NCBI GenBank assembly: GCA_036389135.1
Contig: DASVQP010000061.1
Coordinates: forward strand, 53,718 to 117,717
Reading direction: 5' to 3'
From: Longimicrobium sp.
Lineage (GTDB): Bacteria > Gemmatimonadota > Gemmatimonadetes > Longimicrobiales > Longimicrobiaceae
DNA: 64,000 bases
The notes under the pieces are model-generated. The model searched no databases. It saw only the letters and a list, made by a program, of their open reading frames with translations, and was not told the origin of the DNA. Made by a program: the position numbers and the translations under genes. Shown piece by piece: positions 16,214-23,977 of this stretch (the stretch's first letter is position 1; each line of letters begins with the position of its first letter).

Positions 16214-16414
16214 CCGCACCCGTGCAAACCTCGGCGCGCCCGCCTCCACGATCGGGGAGCGGGCGCGTTTCTGCGCGCGCCGAACCGGCCATCCGCGTGC
16301 ACCGTGCACACGCCTGCTGTCACCCGCCGAGCGCCCCGAAATGTCGCTTGAGTGGCACGGCGGAAACGGTTACCATTGCTGAGCTTAACGAACGCTCCCA
16401 GGCTCCAGGACGAC

Positions 16415-16690
16415 ATGAACACCCCATTCACGAACCAGCCTCCACCCGAACCGTCAGACGGCAAGCCGGATCAACCGGAGTACGCACAGGACTTGATCGA
16501 GCTGCGCGACCGCATGGCTGCGGACGGTGTCCACATTCAGATTCCTCGGATCGGCGCCAAGGTGAAGCTACCCGAACCGATCGAGGTCGAGGGTGAGACG
16601 GCGAGCCAGATCCTTATTCGCTGGCGCCACGCTCCCCATGAGACACTACTTCCTCGACTCGTCTGCGTTTCTAAAGCTGTTCGTCGTTGA
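16415..16690 (+). CDS. Possible antitoxin paired with the following PIN-domain toxin
   Basis: A 91-residue protein beginning MNTPFTNQPPPEPSDGKPD. The N-terminus is acidic and Pro-rich; the centre reads LIELRDRMAADGVHIQI. No known antitoxin fold (AbrB, RHH, Phd) is recognised. It is proposed as antitoxin only because it lies directly upstream of, and overlaps by 53 bp, a PIN-domain toxin gene. The overlap is unusually long, so either start could be revised. GC content here is lower than in the neighbouring carotenoid genes, consistent with acquisition. Confidence 0.5.
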   Translation: MNTPFTNQPPPEPSDGKPDQPEYAQDLIELRDRMAADGVHIQIPRIGAKVKLPEPIEVEGETASQILIRWRHAPHETLLPRLVCVSKAVRR

Positions 16691-17120
16691 GGAGGGTGCC
16701 GAGCGTGTTCGGGAGATTGTACGAGGTACAGAGGCCAACGCGGAAAGCATACGTGTAGCTGTATGCGATCTCGTCCACCCCGAGTCCGTCTCGGCACTGC
16801 GTCAGATGCTCGAGAGAGGAGTTGGCGGGCGGCGTGGCATCAGCCCCGCGACTCTAAAACGCACGCTTCCCGAGCTGCGAACGTATTTCGAGAAAGGCTC
16901 CAGCTTTACAGTCATTCGGACAAGTGAGGTCATCACTTCGGCTGCGGATCTCGCTGCGCGCCTTCAAATCAGAGGCGCCGACTCTGTACACGTCGCGGCT
17001 GCTCAGAGGCTTTATCGCGGGGTAGCGGAGGGGGAGGAATTCTGGTTTGTCTCGGCTGATCTGCGGCAGTCTGCCGCAGCGCGCCACGAGGGAATGCCGG
17101 TTCTCGATCCGACTACATAG
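16638..17120 (+). CDS. PIN-domain ribonuclease toxin, VapC-like
   Basis: A 160-residue PIN-domain protein, likely an endoribonuclease toxin. It starts MRHYFLDSSAFLKLF (first acidic residue Asp7), carries a central acidic CDLVHPESVSAL, then GADSVHVAAAQRLY and FVSADLRQSAAA, which provide the remaining Asp residues of the metal site. Full length for VapC. The ATG at 16638 gives the canonical PIN N-terminus. The partner is presumably the small gene that overlaps its start. Lower GC than its surroundings suggests horizontal acquisition. Confidence 0.85.
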   Translation: MRHYFLDSSAFLKLFVVEEGAERVREIVRGTEANAESIRVAVCDLVHPESVSALRQMLERGVGGRRGISPATLKRTLPELRTYFEKGSSFTVIRTSEVITSAADLAARLQIRGADSVHVAAAQRLYRGVAEGEEFWFVSADLRQSAAARHEGMPVLDPTT

Positions 17121-17256
17121 AGTCAGCCGCACGTTGGGAAGCCGGCGCCATGCTTGGTCCAGCCAACTGAGCAGGTGCGAGATCTCTGCGTTTTCTCTGC
17201 GCCTACGCGTTTAGACAATCGCGATCCCTGCGCCGCACCCGCAGCCGCGGTCTACC

Positions 17257-18174
17257 TCAGGCGGGCGGCTGCACCTTGCGCAACGCGGCGCGGGTGATGG
17301 TCTGGCGGGCGGCTTCGGCGTAGCCCTGCCAGGGGTCTTCGCGCAGTGCGGCAATGCGCTCGGGAACGGTGCGGACGGTAAAGTCCATCGGCTCGGCGCC
17401 GGAGCGGAGCTCATCCCAGGTGAGCGGGGTGGAGACGGGAGCGCCGGGGCGGGAGCGGGTGGAGAACGGGGTGATGATGGAGGCGCCCCACGCGTTGCGC
17501 AGGTAGTCCACGAAGATGCGCCCCTTCCGGTCCGCCTTGGATGCGTGCTCCAGGTAGTGCTGCGGGGCGCGCCGGGCCGCTTCCGTTGCCAGGGCGCGGC
17601 TGAACTCGCGCACCTGTTCCCAGCTGTGGCGGCGCGCGAGCGGGACCACGACGTGCACCCCCTTGCCGCCGGTCGTCTTCACGAAGGAGCGCAGCCCCAG
17701 CTCCTCCAGCCGGTCGCGAAAGGAGAACGCGGCGCCCACCACGCCAGACCACGGCACCCCCGGCCCCGGATCCAGGTCCAGGACCATGCGGTCCGGGCGG
17801 TCCAGCCGGTCGCGCCGCGCGTTCCAGGTGTGCAGCTCCAGCACGCGCATCTGCACCATCGACAGAATCGCCTTCAGCGACTCCGTCGCGAGGTGCATGG
17901 AGACGCCGCCGTCCGGCTTCTCCACCTCCACCTGGCGCAGCTCGGGGGAGACGTGGCCGGAGGCGTGGCGCTGGTAGAAGCAGGCGCCCCCCTCGCCGTC
18001 GGGGCAGCGGACCAGCGTCAGCGGCCGTCCGCGCAGGAAGGGGAGAATGCTGCCGGCCACCGCCACGTAGTACTCGGCCAGCTCGCGCTTGGTGATCCCC
18101 TGCTCCGCGTACATCACGTCGTCCGGGCTCGAGATCCGCACGCCGGAGATCCGCACCTCGTCCACTTTCGCCAT
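17257..18174 (-). CDS. ligD: LigD polymerase-domain protein (NHEJ primase-polymerase)
   Basis: A 305-residue standalone LigD polymerase (POL) domain, an archaeo-eukaryotic primase-like enzyme that fills ends during non-homologous end joining. Seen: ELAEYYVAVAGSILPFLRGRPLTLVRCPDG, the catalytic DLDPGPGVPW, SFVKTTGGKGVHVVVPL, and VDYLRNAWGASIITPFSTR with PGAPVSTPL. It has no ligase or phosphoesterase domain, so a ligase and Ku would have to be encoded elsewhere; neither is in this window. The ATG at 18174 follows GAGGGACGAG. It is divergent from a Rad52-family gene, an unusual repair pairing. Confidence 0.92.
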   Translation of the reverse strand: MAKVDEVRISGVRISSPDDVMYAEQGITKRELAEYYVAVAGSILPFLRGRPLTLVRCPDGEGGACFYQRHASGHVSPELRQVEVEKPDGGVSMHLATESLKAILSMVQMRVLELHTWNARRDRLDRPDRMVLDLDPGPGVPWSGVVGAAFSFRDRLEELGLRSFVKTTGGKGVHVVVPLARRHSWEQVREFSRALATEAARRAPQHYLEHASKADRKGRIFVDYLRNAWGASIITPFSTRSRPGAPVSTPLTWDELRSGAEPMDFTVRTVPERIAALREDPWQGYAEAARQTITRAALRKVQPPA

Positions 18175-18332
18175 CTCGTCCCTCGCTTCGGTGGTGGAGC
18201 CGCTCCCCTGCCGCCACCTGCTCTGCATCCGGGGTGCCGGGGCATCAAAACTCTTGACGCGAGGGGAACAAAACCGAAGATTAACCGTATAAGGTTCTGC
18301 ACCGCGGGACCCAATCACGGAGGGATGAAACG

Positions 18333-19130
18333 ATGGCGGAGATCAACTTCAGGTCGCTCCAGGACCGCTTCCCGGCGGAAGAGATCGAGTGGCGCCTGCA
18401 GCAGGCGGGCGAGAAGAACGGCCGCGTTTGGGCCATCTGCGTTCCGTACGTCACCAACCGCGCCATCCAGAGCCGCCTGGACGAGGTGGTGGGGCCCGGC
18501 AATTGGAAGAACGAGTTCCGCCCCGGGCCTGACGGGGGCGTGATGTGCGGGCTTTCGGTGCGGGTGGGCGAGGAGTGGGTGACCAAGTGGGACGGCGCCG
18601 AGAACACCGACATCGAAGGGGTGAAGGGTGGCCTCTCCGGCGCCATGAAGCGCTCGGCAGTGCAGTGGGGGATCGGGCGCTATCTGTACGGGCTGGACGA
18701 GACCTTTGCGCAGGTGAGCGACACCGGGAGCCTGCGCGGGAAAACCAAGGACGGGAAGCCGTTTCGCTGGGACCCGCCGAAGCTCCCCAAATGGGCGCTC
18801 CCGGAGCCGCAGCCGAAGCGCCCCGCCGCGGAAGCGCCCACGGAACCCGCTGCCGCCGCGGTGGTGGCCGCCATTGAGCCGGAACCCGCGGGCGACGGTA
18901 CGCGCCACGACGCGATGCTCCAGTACGTGCGCCGCGTAGGTCCCCAGGTGCCCGACGACGCGGAGATCCGCATCAACCGCCGCGTACGGAACCTCAAGGA
19001 GTTCGTCCGGGAGAACTGGGCGGCGATCAAGGAAGAGCCGCGGATCGCGAAGGCCGTCGTCGACGCCATCCAGAGCGCCACCGGCACGACGTACGACGCG
19101 GAGCCGGAGGCGCTGGCGAACGCGGCGTGA
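18333..19130 (+). CDS. Rad52/22-family single-strand annealing protein
   Basis: A 265-residue protein with an N-terminal Rad52/Rad22-type DNA-annealing domain: the short FRSLQDRFPAEEIEWRLQQ, YVTNRAIQSRLDEVVGPGNWKNEF, KWDGAENTDIEGVKGGLSGAMKRSAVQWGIGRYLY (residues about 90-125). A Pro/Ala-rich linker (about 150-190) leads to a C-terminal helical region. Members bind ssDNA and promote annealing, often in phages. No phage genes surround it here, and it faces the LigD-polymerase gene across a 158-bp divergent promoter region, so a chromosomal repair role is inferred. The start follows a GGAGGGATGAAACG leader. Confidence 0.9.
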   Translation: MAEINFRSLQDRFPAEEIEWRLQQAGEKNGRVWAICVPYVTNRAIQSRLDEVVGPGNWKNEFRPGPDGGVMCGLSVRVGEEWVTKWDGAENTDIEGVKGGLSGAMKRSAVQWGIGRYLYGLDETFAQVSDTGSLRGKTKDGKPFRWDPPKLPKWALPEPQPKRPAAEAPTEPAAAAVVAAIEPEPAGDGTRHDAMLQYVRRVGPQVPDDAEIRINRRVRNLKEFVRENWAAIKEEPRIAKAVVDAIQSATGTTYDAEPEALANAA

Positions 19131-19133
19131 ACG

Positions 19134-19317
19134 GAAGTGCATGAGTGCGTCAGTGCGGAAGTCCCAATTGTGAGCGGAACGGCACTTTCGGCACCCCTAA
19201 AGTCACTCCGCTAGCAGGTATGCTGCAGCAGCCGGCTTCCCGTAGTTCCAGCCGGGGGATTCATCCCCGGGCGAGGCCGCCGCGCCGATGCCTGCCCTTC
19301 CGCACTCACGCACTCCC
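19134..19317. repeat. Inverted GGAAGTGCGTGAGTGCG repeat with a nested GATGAATCC element
   Basis: The left arm GGAAGTGCATGAGTGCGTCA and right arm, whose reverse complement reads GAGTGCGTGAGTGCGGAAGG, lie head to head between the convergent rad52-like and EVE genes. Nested at about 19232-19272 is CTTCCCGTAGTTCCAGCC followed by GGGGGATTCATCCCC, a half copy of the element at 45252-45376. The right arm overlaps the 3' end of the EVE gene. Confidence 0.7.
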
Positions 19318-19770
19318 CCGCCCGAGCCTCACGACGATCTCGAACTCCTCCTCCGTGACCGGCTGGACGGAGAGGCGGCTGCGGTTGATGACGAGCATCT
19401 TTTCGAGACCCGGCGTCTGGCGGAGCGTGTCCAGGGAAACGAGGGCGGGGAAGTGCTCCTCGAACGCCACGTCCACCATGAACCAGCGGGGATCCTCGTC
19501 GCTGGCGCGGGGGTCGAAGTAGTCGCTCTTCGGGGCGCGGGCGGCGGGATCGGGGTAGGCGGGGCGGGCGATGCGCGCGAGCCCCGCCACGCCGGCCGGG
19601 CTCGCGTTGCTGTGGTAGAACAGTACGCGGTCGCCCACCCGCATGTCGTCGCGGATGAAGTTGCGCGCCTGGAAGTTCCTCACACCCTCCCAGGATGTCT
19701 GCCCGTCGCGCTCCAGGTGGTCGATCGAATAGACCGACGGCTCGCTCTTCATCAACCAGCACCGTGCCAT
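19306..19770 (-). CDS. EVE-domain protein (PUA-like, DUF55)
   Basis: A 154-residue EVE-domain protein, a PUA-like fold that recognises modified bases in DNA or RNA and occurs in restriction, stress and tRNA contexts. Seen: CWLMKSEPSVYSIDHLERDG at the start, SWEGVRNFQARNF, MRVGDRVLFYHSNASPAGVAGLARI, and PRWFMVDVAFEEHF. The length is typical of the single-domain bacterial form. The ATG at 19770 places MARCWLMKSEP at the N-terminus. It is monocistronic and convergent with the rad52-like gene. The C-terminal few codons run into a dispersed repeat. Confidence 0.92.
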   Translation of the reverse strand: MARCWLMKSEPSVYSIDHLERDGQTSWEGVRNFQARNFIRDDMRVGDRVLFYHSNASPAGVAGLARIARPAYPDPAARAPKSDYFDPRASDEDPRWFMVDVAFEEHFPALVSLDTLRQTPGLEKMLVINRSRLSVQPVTEEEFEIVVRLGRGSA

Positions 19771-20357
19771 GGCTTCACCGCTTCCGCGCGTTAGGGGGTC
19801 GGCTCCGGCTGGAATGATGGCGCTCCCGGTCCATGCGATCAAGCAGTGCTCCAGTAGGCGCAAGAGGGGCGTTCTTTTAAGGTACTGTCCGAAAAAGGCG
19901 GATACAGTTAGGTTGTGGAGGACGGCGATCCAGAGTGGAACGTCCCTTCAACCTCAGCGCGAGAGTTGGCTTTGTGAGCTACTTCAGCGTATCCGCGCCC
20001 CAGAATCCTGGCAGCCTGGCTATGTGCAGCGGCTACCTCGGCTCGGGTAATTAAGCGGAGGCGCGGGGTTTCTCGCCCCGCTGTCTCCGCGCGAGAGCCG
20101 GTCGGTTCCACCATCGTCGCGTTCGGTGCGGTGCCGACACATCACGGAGGACGTGCGGGATCTACCAGCCCGTTCCGGCCAGCGCTGAGTGTCCAACACG
20201 TGCCAACTGGCGCCAATGGTTAGGGCCGCGACACTGAAGTCGCGGCCCTTTATCTCATATTCGAACTCTCCGCGAACCTCACATGACCGTGCGAGACTCT
20301 GATCCGCCTCCGCGTCTCCGCGCCTCCGCGTGAGATGCAGTTGCCAGCCAGAGCGGA
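19771..20357. other. 587-bp gene-free region with an orphan terminator
   Basis: No protein-coding gene is convincing on either strand. The left part holds the EVE-gene leader. Around 20050-20100 there is a CGGAGGCGCGGGG...CCCCGCTGTCTCCGCG palindrome and at 20309-20336 a CTCCGCG repeat. A strong hairpin-plus-T-run at 20223-20252 points right but has no gene within 350 bp upstream on that strand, so a small RNA could be encoded at about 19870-20250. Confidence 0.5.
20223..20252 (+). terminator. Rho-independent terminator with no obvious upstream gene
   Basis: A perfect 10-bp stem, GGGCCGCGAC and GTCGCGGCCC, around ACTGAA, followed by TTTAT. No rightward protein gene ends upstream; the nearest gene, the EVE protein, reads left. 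It may close a non-coding transcript. Confidence 0.7.
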
Positions 20358-21173
20358 TCAGGTGCCGCGGACGGTCACCGGCCCGTTGGTGGTGACGACG
20401 CGGATCGGGGCGCCGCCGCGGCCGAGCTCCGTCTGTATGCGGCGCGTGATGCGGCCCTGGACGCGCACGGGGATGTCGAAGTTCATGGGCCCGTTCACCG
20501 TGCCCGTCTCCAGGCTGGCGGAGTAGCCGTCGGGCACCTCCAGCGTGACGGGGCCGTTGCGCGTCTCGGCATCCAGCCCCTGGCCGGCCCAGCGGTCCCC
20601 TTCCAGCACCACGCGCAGGGGTCCGTTCGCGGTGCGGGCGTGCACGTTGCCGCCCACGCCGCGCAGCGAAACGGGGCCGTTGCGCGCCTGGAGCCGCATC
20701 TCGCCCGAGACGCGCTCCACGCCGATCCCGCCGTTGGTGGTCTCCAGGTCGAGCCCCGTGCGACGCGGGACAAAGACCTCGTAGCTGACCGACCAGGAGC
20801 GCCCCTCGCGCCTTTCGGGCCCGGTGGCGCGCACCTCGCCGCCTTCGGTCGTCACGCGCACCTGCTGCGCGATCTCGCGCGCCTCCTCGCGCGAGCGGGC
20901 GTTGGCCTGCACGCGGGCGCGCACCAGGATGCCGCCTTCGTTCCACCCCGTCACCGTCACCCCGCCGTTGTCGCCTCCGTCTACGGAGAGACGGGGGCGG
21001 GCGGTGAGTCGCGACTCGCGCAGCGCGCAGTGGCGCTCGCTGCCGTGCGGGCCCCAGTTGCGGTCTTCGCGGCAGCGCCGCAGCCAGTCGCTGGACGAAT
21101 CCTGCGCCGCGGCGCCGGTGGAGAGCAAGAGGGCGAGGACGGGTGCGGCGGCGAAAAGGGTACGGGGGCACAT
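20358..21173 (-). CDS. Secreted beta-repeat protein (DUF4097-like)
   Basis: A 271-residue exported protein. The signal peptide is TLFAAAPVLALLLSTGAAAQ. After a Cys-containing segment (LRRCREDRNW...RHCALRE) come repeated short beta-strand units carrying NG turns (TTNGGIGVERVSGEM, ARNGPVSLRGVGG, TANGPLRVVLEG, TRNGPVTLEVPDG, TVNGPMNFDIPV, TTNGPVTVRG), which resemble DUF4097 putative adhesins folded as a beta-solenoid. Function unknown. It is divergent from cysK across 190 bp that contains a perfect 16-bp palindrome at 21221-21236, a candidate operator. Confidence 0.8.
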   Translation of the reverse strand: MCPRTLFAAAPVLALLLSTGAAAQDSSSDWLRRCREDRNWGPHGSERHCALRESRLTARPRLSVDGGDNGGVTVTGWNEGGILVRARVQANARSREEAREIAQQVRVTTEGGEVRATGPERREGRSWSVSYEVFVPRRTGLDLETTNGGIGVERVSGEMRLQARNGPVSLRGVGGNVHARTANGPLRVVLEGDRWAGQGLDAETRNGPVTLEVPDGYSASLETGTVNGPMNFDIPVRVQGRITRRIQTELGRGGAPIRVVTTNGPVTVRGT

Positions 21174-21220
21174 GGCGGTTCTCCAGTAGGGCGGCGCGGC
21201 GCGGGTTCCTTCCCGCTGCC

Positions 21221-21236
21221 TGTCGAACGTTCGACA
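21221..21236. promoter_or_regulatory. Perfect 16-bp palindrome between divergent genes
   Basis: TGTCGAACGTTCGACA is perfectly self-complementary and lies 48 bp upstream of the secreted-repeat gene (minus) and 128 bp upstream of cysK (plus). Its core CGAACGTTCG lacks the 4-bp spacer of the Gram-positive LexA box, so it is not called as one. It is a plausible binding site for an unknown dimeric regulator. Confidence 0.4.
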
Positions 21237-21363
21237 CCCTGAGCGGCCCAATGGTTTGAATCCGCCGCCCCTTGCGTATGTCGAAGTGCGGCGGAATCTT
21301 CGAAATCGGCACTGAGCTGGGAGGCACCTTCCGCCTCCCCCGACCCGAGCAGAGGAGCCGCCG

Positions 21364-22362
21364 ATGGCGCGCGGACGCATCTATACGAACGTGACGGAGA
21401 CGGTGGGCGATACGCCGTTGATCCAGCTCAACCGGCTGGGGCAGGGCCTCCCCGGCCGCGTGGTGGTGAAGCACGAGGGGTTCAACCCCTTCAACTCGGT
21501 CAAGGACCGGATCGGCTACGCGATGGTGCGCGACGCCATCGACGCCGGCCGGCTGCGGCCCGGGATGGTGCTGGTGGAGCCGACCAGCGGCAACACGGGG
21601 ATCGGACTGGCGTACGTGGCCGCCGCGCTCGGCTACCGCTGCATCTTCGTGATGCCGGAGACGATGACGGTGGAGCGGCGCAACATGCTGCGCGCCCTCG
21701 GCGCGCGGGTGGTGCTCACGGAAGGGCCCAAGGGGATCAAGGGCGCCATCGCGCGCGCGGAGGAGATCGCCGCGCGGCTGGGTGAGAGCGCGTGGATGCC
21801 GCGGCAGTTCGACAACCCCGCCAATCCGGCGATCCACTACCGCACCACCGGCCCGGAGATCTGGGAGGACACGGCGGGCGAGGTGGACGTCTTCGTCAGC
21901 GGGATCGGCACGGGCGGTACGATCACGGGCGCGGGGCGGTACCTGCGCGAGCGCAAGCCGGAGATCCGCATCGTGGCGGTGGAGCCGGCGGAGAGCCCGG
22001 TACTATCCGGCGGGGAGCCGTCGCCGCACAAGCAGCAGGGGATCGGGCCGGGCTTCATTCCCGGGAACCTGGACACCTCCATCTACGACGAGGTGGTGCG
22101 CGTCACCAACGACGACGCCATCGCCACGGCCCGCCGGCTGGCGCGGGAGGAGGCGATCTTCGCGGGGATCTCGTCCGGCTCCATCACGTGGGCGGCGCTC
22201 CAGATCGCGGCGCGGCCGGAGAACGAGGGGAAGCTGATCGTATCCATCGTGTGCGACTTCGGCGAGCGCTACCTGTCGAATCCCGTGTTCACGGAGCTTG
22301 CCGATCCGGATTATCCGGATCTGGACGAGGCGATCCAGAGCACGGCGCCGGTGCAGGGCTGA
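21364..22362 (+). CDS. cysK: Cysteine synthase (O-acetylserine sulfhydrylase)
   Basis: A 332-residue PLP enzyme of fold type II that makes cysteine from O-acetylserine and sulfide. Seen: NPFNSVKDRIGYAM with the PLP lysine, the substrate loop EPTSGNTGIGLA, the phosphate-binding SGIGTGGTITGAGRYL, and HKQQGIGPGFIPGNLD near the active-site lid. The length is slightly over the usual 310. It could in principle be an O-phosphoserine- or cystathionine-type paralogue, but motifs and size fit CysK/CysM best. It starts at ATG after GAGGAGCCGCC, alone on its transcript, and a CTCTGTG repeat follows 18 bp after its stop. Confidence 0.93.
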   Translation: MARGRIYTNVTETVGDTPLIQLNRLGQGLPGRVVVKHEGFNPFNSVKDRIGYAMVRDAIDAGRLRPGMVLVEPTSGNTGIGLAYVAAALGYRCIFVMPETMTVERRNMLRALGARVVLTEGPKGIKGAIARAEEIAARLGESAWMPRQFDNPANPAIHYRTTGPEIWEDTAGEVDVFVSGIGTGGTITGAGRYLRERKPEIRIVAVEPAESPVLSGGEPSPHKQQGIGPGFIPGNLDTSIYDEVVRVTNDDAIATARRLAREEAIFAGISSGSITWAALQIAARPENEGKLIVSIVCDFGERYLSNPVFTELADPDYPDLDEAIQSTAPVQG

Positions 22363-22380
22363 CGAACGGCAACAGCGAGG

Positions 22381-22447
22381 CTCACACAGAGACACAGAGG
22401 CATACGGCAAGAACAGAGAGAGGAGTTCTCTGTGCCTTTGTGTCAGT
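22381..22447. repeat. CTCTGTG-family dispersed palindrome, degenerate copy
   Basis: Left arm CTCACACAGAGACACAGAGG and right arm TTCTCTGTGCCTTTGTGTCA, separated by AACAGAGAGAGGAG-like sequence. It lies between cysK and the tRNA-binding protein gene and is more diverged than the other full copies. Confidence 0.75.
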
Positions 22448-22502
22448 AGACTCGCGGGGCGGCGGGTGGTAGCTTCGGGCCGATCGAGCGTCCCGAACCT
22501 CC

Positions 22503-23063
22503 ATGGAGTCTGCCGTGAACCTGAGCCTGCTCTACCTTCGCTCCCGCGTCCCGACCCTTCCCGAGAGCGCCGACGAGGTGGCCGCGCGCCTCCGCGAACT
22601 TGGATTCGAGGTCGAGCGCATCGTACCGCTGGCGGAGCTGCTGCGCCCGATCGTGGTGGCGCACGTCGAGTCCGTGACGCAGCATCCCAACGCGGACCGC
22701 CTCAAGGTGTGCTCGGTGAACGATGGCACCGAGCAGCGGCTCCAGATCGTGACCGGCGCCGCGAACGTGCAGGCGGGGGCGTACTACCCCCTCGTGCGCA
22801 GCGGCGTCACCCTTCCGAACGGCACCAAGATCAAGCGCGGCAAGCTGCGCGGCGAAGTGTCCGAGGGGATGCTCGGCTCCGCGGACGAGCTGGAGCTGGG
22901 CACCGACCACGACGGGCTCCTCACCCTCAGCGGCGAGCTCGTCCCCGGCACCCGGCTCCCCGACGCGATCCCGGTGGAGGGCGTCGCTTTCGCCATCGCG
23001 GGCAACCCGGGGCCGGATGAGGTGGTGGAAGCGCTCACCACAGGCAAGCGCCGCGAAGGATAA
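22503..23063 (+). CDS. Standalone tRNA-binding-domain protein (PheT N-terminus/YtpR-like)
   Basis: A 186-residue protein consisting of the N-terminal part of phenylalanyl-tRNA synthetase beta: PTLPESADEVAARLRELGFEVE, then an EMAP/OB-fold tRNA-binding domain (VVAHVESVTQHPNADRLKVC, LQIVTGAANVQAGAYYPLVRSG, KIKRGKLRGEVSEGMLGSADELELG). The catalytic-core-like B3/B4 and anticodon domains of PheT are absent and the gene ends cleanly, so it resembles the YtpR class of free tRNA-binding proteins rather than a truncated pheT. The ATG at 22503 is the only plausible start. Role in translation quality control is possible but unknown. Confidence 0.83.
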   Translation: MESAVNLSLLYLRSRVPTLPESADEVAARLRELGFEVERIVPLAELLRPIVVAHVESVTQHPNADRLKVCSVNDGTEQRLQIVTGAANVQAGAYYPLVRSGVTLPNGTKIKRGKLRGEVSEGMLGSADELELGTDHDGLLTLSGELVPGTRLPDAIPVEGVAFAIAGNPGPDEVVEALTTGKRREG

Positions 23064-23068
23064 ACAGC

Positions 23069-23153
23069 CTCACACAGAGAACACAGAGAGAACTGAAAGC
23101 CACAGAGAAAACCTCCTGCAGTTCTCTCTGTGGCTCTGTGCCTCTGTGTGAGG
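23069..23153. repeat. CTCTGTG-family dispersed palindrome, full copy
   Basis: Left arm CTCACACAGAGAACACAGAG begins 5 bp after the upstream stop codon (TAA at 23061-23063). Right arm CTCTGTGCCTCTGTGTGAGG ends 8 bp before the Nudix gene's stop codon on the other strand. It therefore fills nearly all the space between two convergent genes. Confidence 0.88.
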
Positions 23154-23161
23154 CCAGCAGT

Positions 23162-23779
23162 TCAGTCGAACTCGGTCGGGATCGTGGGGTCGCGCATGTG
23201 CTGGAAGCAGAGCGCGATCTGCGGCTCGTTGATGCGTCCCAACGAGAGCGGCGGGAGGGCGTCTTCGGGGAAGAAGGCGACCTCGTCCGTTTCGATGCTG
23301 GTGGTGGCCACGCCGCCCACCAGCTCGCACAGGAAGAGCAGTTTGTAGACGTGGTAGGGCCGCGGCGGGTGCCCGTTGCGGCTGCCGTCGTGCAGCGCCA
23401 CCAGGTGCGTGGCGCGCACGGTGAGCCCCGCCTCTTCCAGCACCTCGCGCTCCACGCACTGCGCCGGCTTGTCCCCCACGTCCGCCCACCCCCCGGGGAG
23501 CGCCCAGCGGCCGTCCGAGCGCTCCCTCACCAGCAGGATCTCGCCGCCGCGGAAGACGGCGGCGCGCACGTCCACCTTGGGCGTCGCGTATCCTTCCTCC
23601 ATCGCCCACAAACCCAGCACGTGCTCCGGCGTCGTGTCGCCGTACGCGGCCATCATCGCGGCGGCGATCGTCTTCAGCTCGGCGTAGCGCTCGCGGTCGA
23701 AGACGCCCTCGGTGTACGCGGAGCCGTTCTGCGCCAGCGCGTGGATGCGGCGCGCCCATCGAAGCCAGTCGGGGTCCAT
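23162..23779 (-). CDS. Nudix hydrolase with Nudix_N domain
   Basis: A 205-residue Nudix pyrophosphohydrolase with the N-terminal helical Nudix_N domain (WLRWARRIHALAQNGSAYTEGVFDRERYAELKTI-type region, residues about 5-38). The Nudix box is G-x5-D-x7-REVLEEAGL within WALPGGWADVGDKPAQCVERE, with Asp where the first box Glu is usual; the REVLEEAG metal ligands are intact. Members hydrolyse ADP-ribose and similar nucleoside diphosphate conjugates. The start ATG at 23779 gives the family's MDPDWLRWA N-terminus. It is convergent with the tRNA-binding gene, with a palindromic repeat between them. Confidence 0.92.
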   Translation of the reverse strand: MDPDWLRWARRIHALAQNGSAYTEGVFDRERYAELKTIAAAMMAAYGDTTPEHVLGLWAMEEGYATPKVDVRAAVFRGGEILLVRERSDGRWALPGGWADVGDKPAQCVEREVLEEAGLTVRATHLVALHDGSRNGHPPRPYHVYKLLFLCELVGGVATTSIETDEVAFFPEDALPPLSLGRINEPQIALCFQHMRDPTIPTEFD

Positions 23780-23977
23780 AACCACACCGATCGGGGAGCG
23801 GTAAGGTGAGCGGCACAAGCTAGCATGGCCGTACACTTCTTGCATCGCGAAATTTCGGTTGCCGGAAGCGCGTACGTGCGGAATCGACGTGCCGTGCCCA
23901 TCCACCCGCGCCACACGCACTTCCCCTCCGCCCGGCGTCCCGCGCCGGGTTCCCTCCACCCCTGCCCGGAGGTGCGT

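Noticed and set aside
21221..21236. LexA/SOS box
   Set aside because: The core CGAACGTTCG lacks the 4-bp spacer of the known box, and the adjacent genes are not SOS genes.
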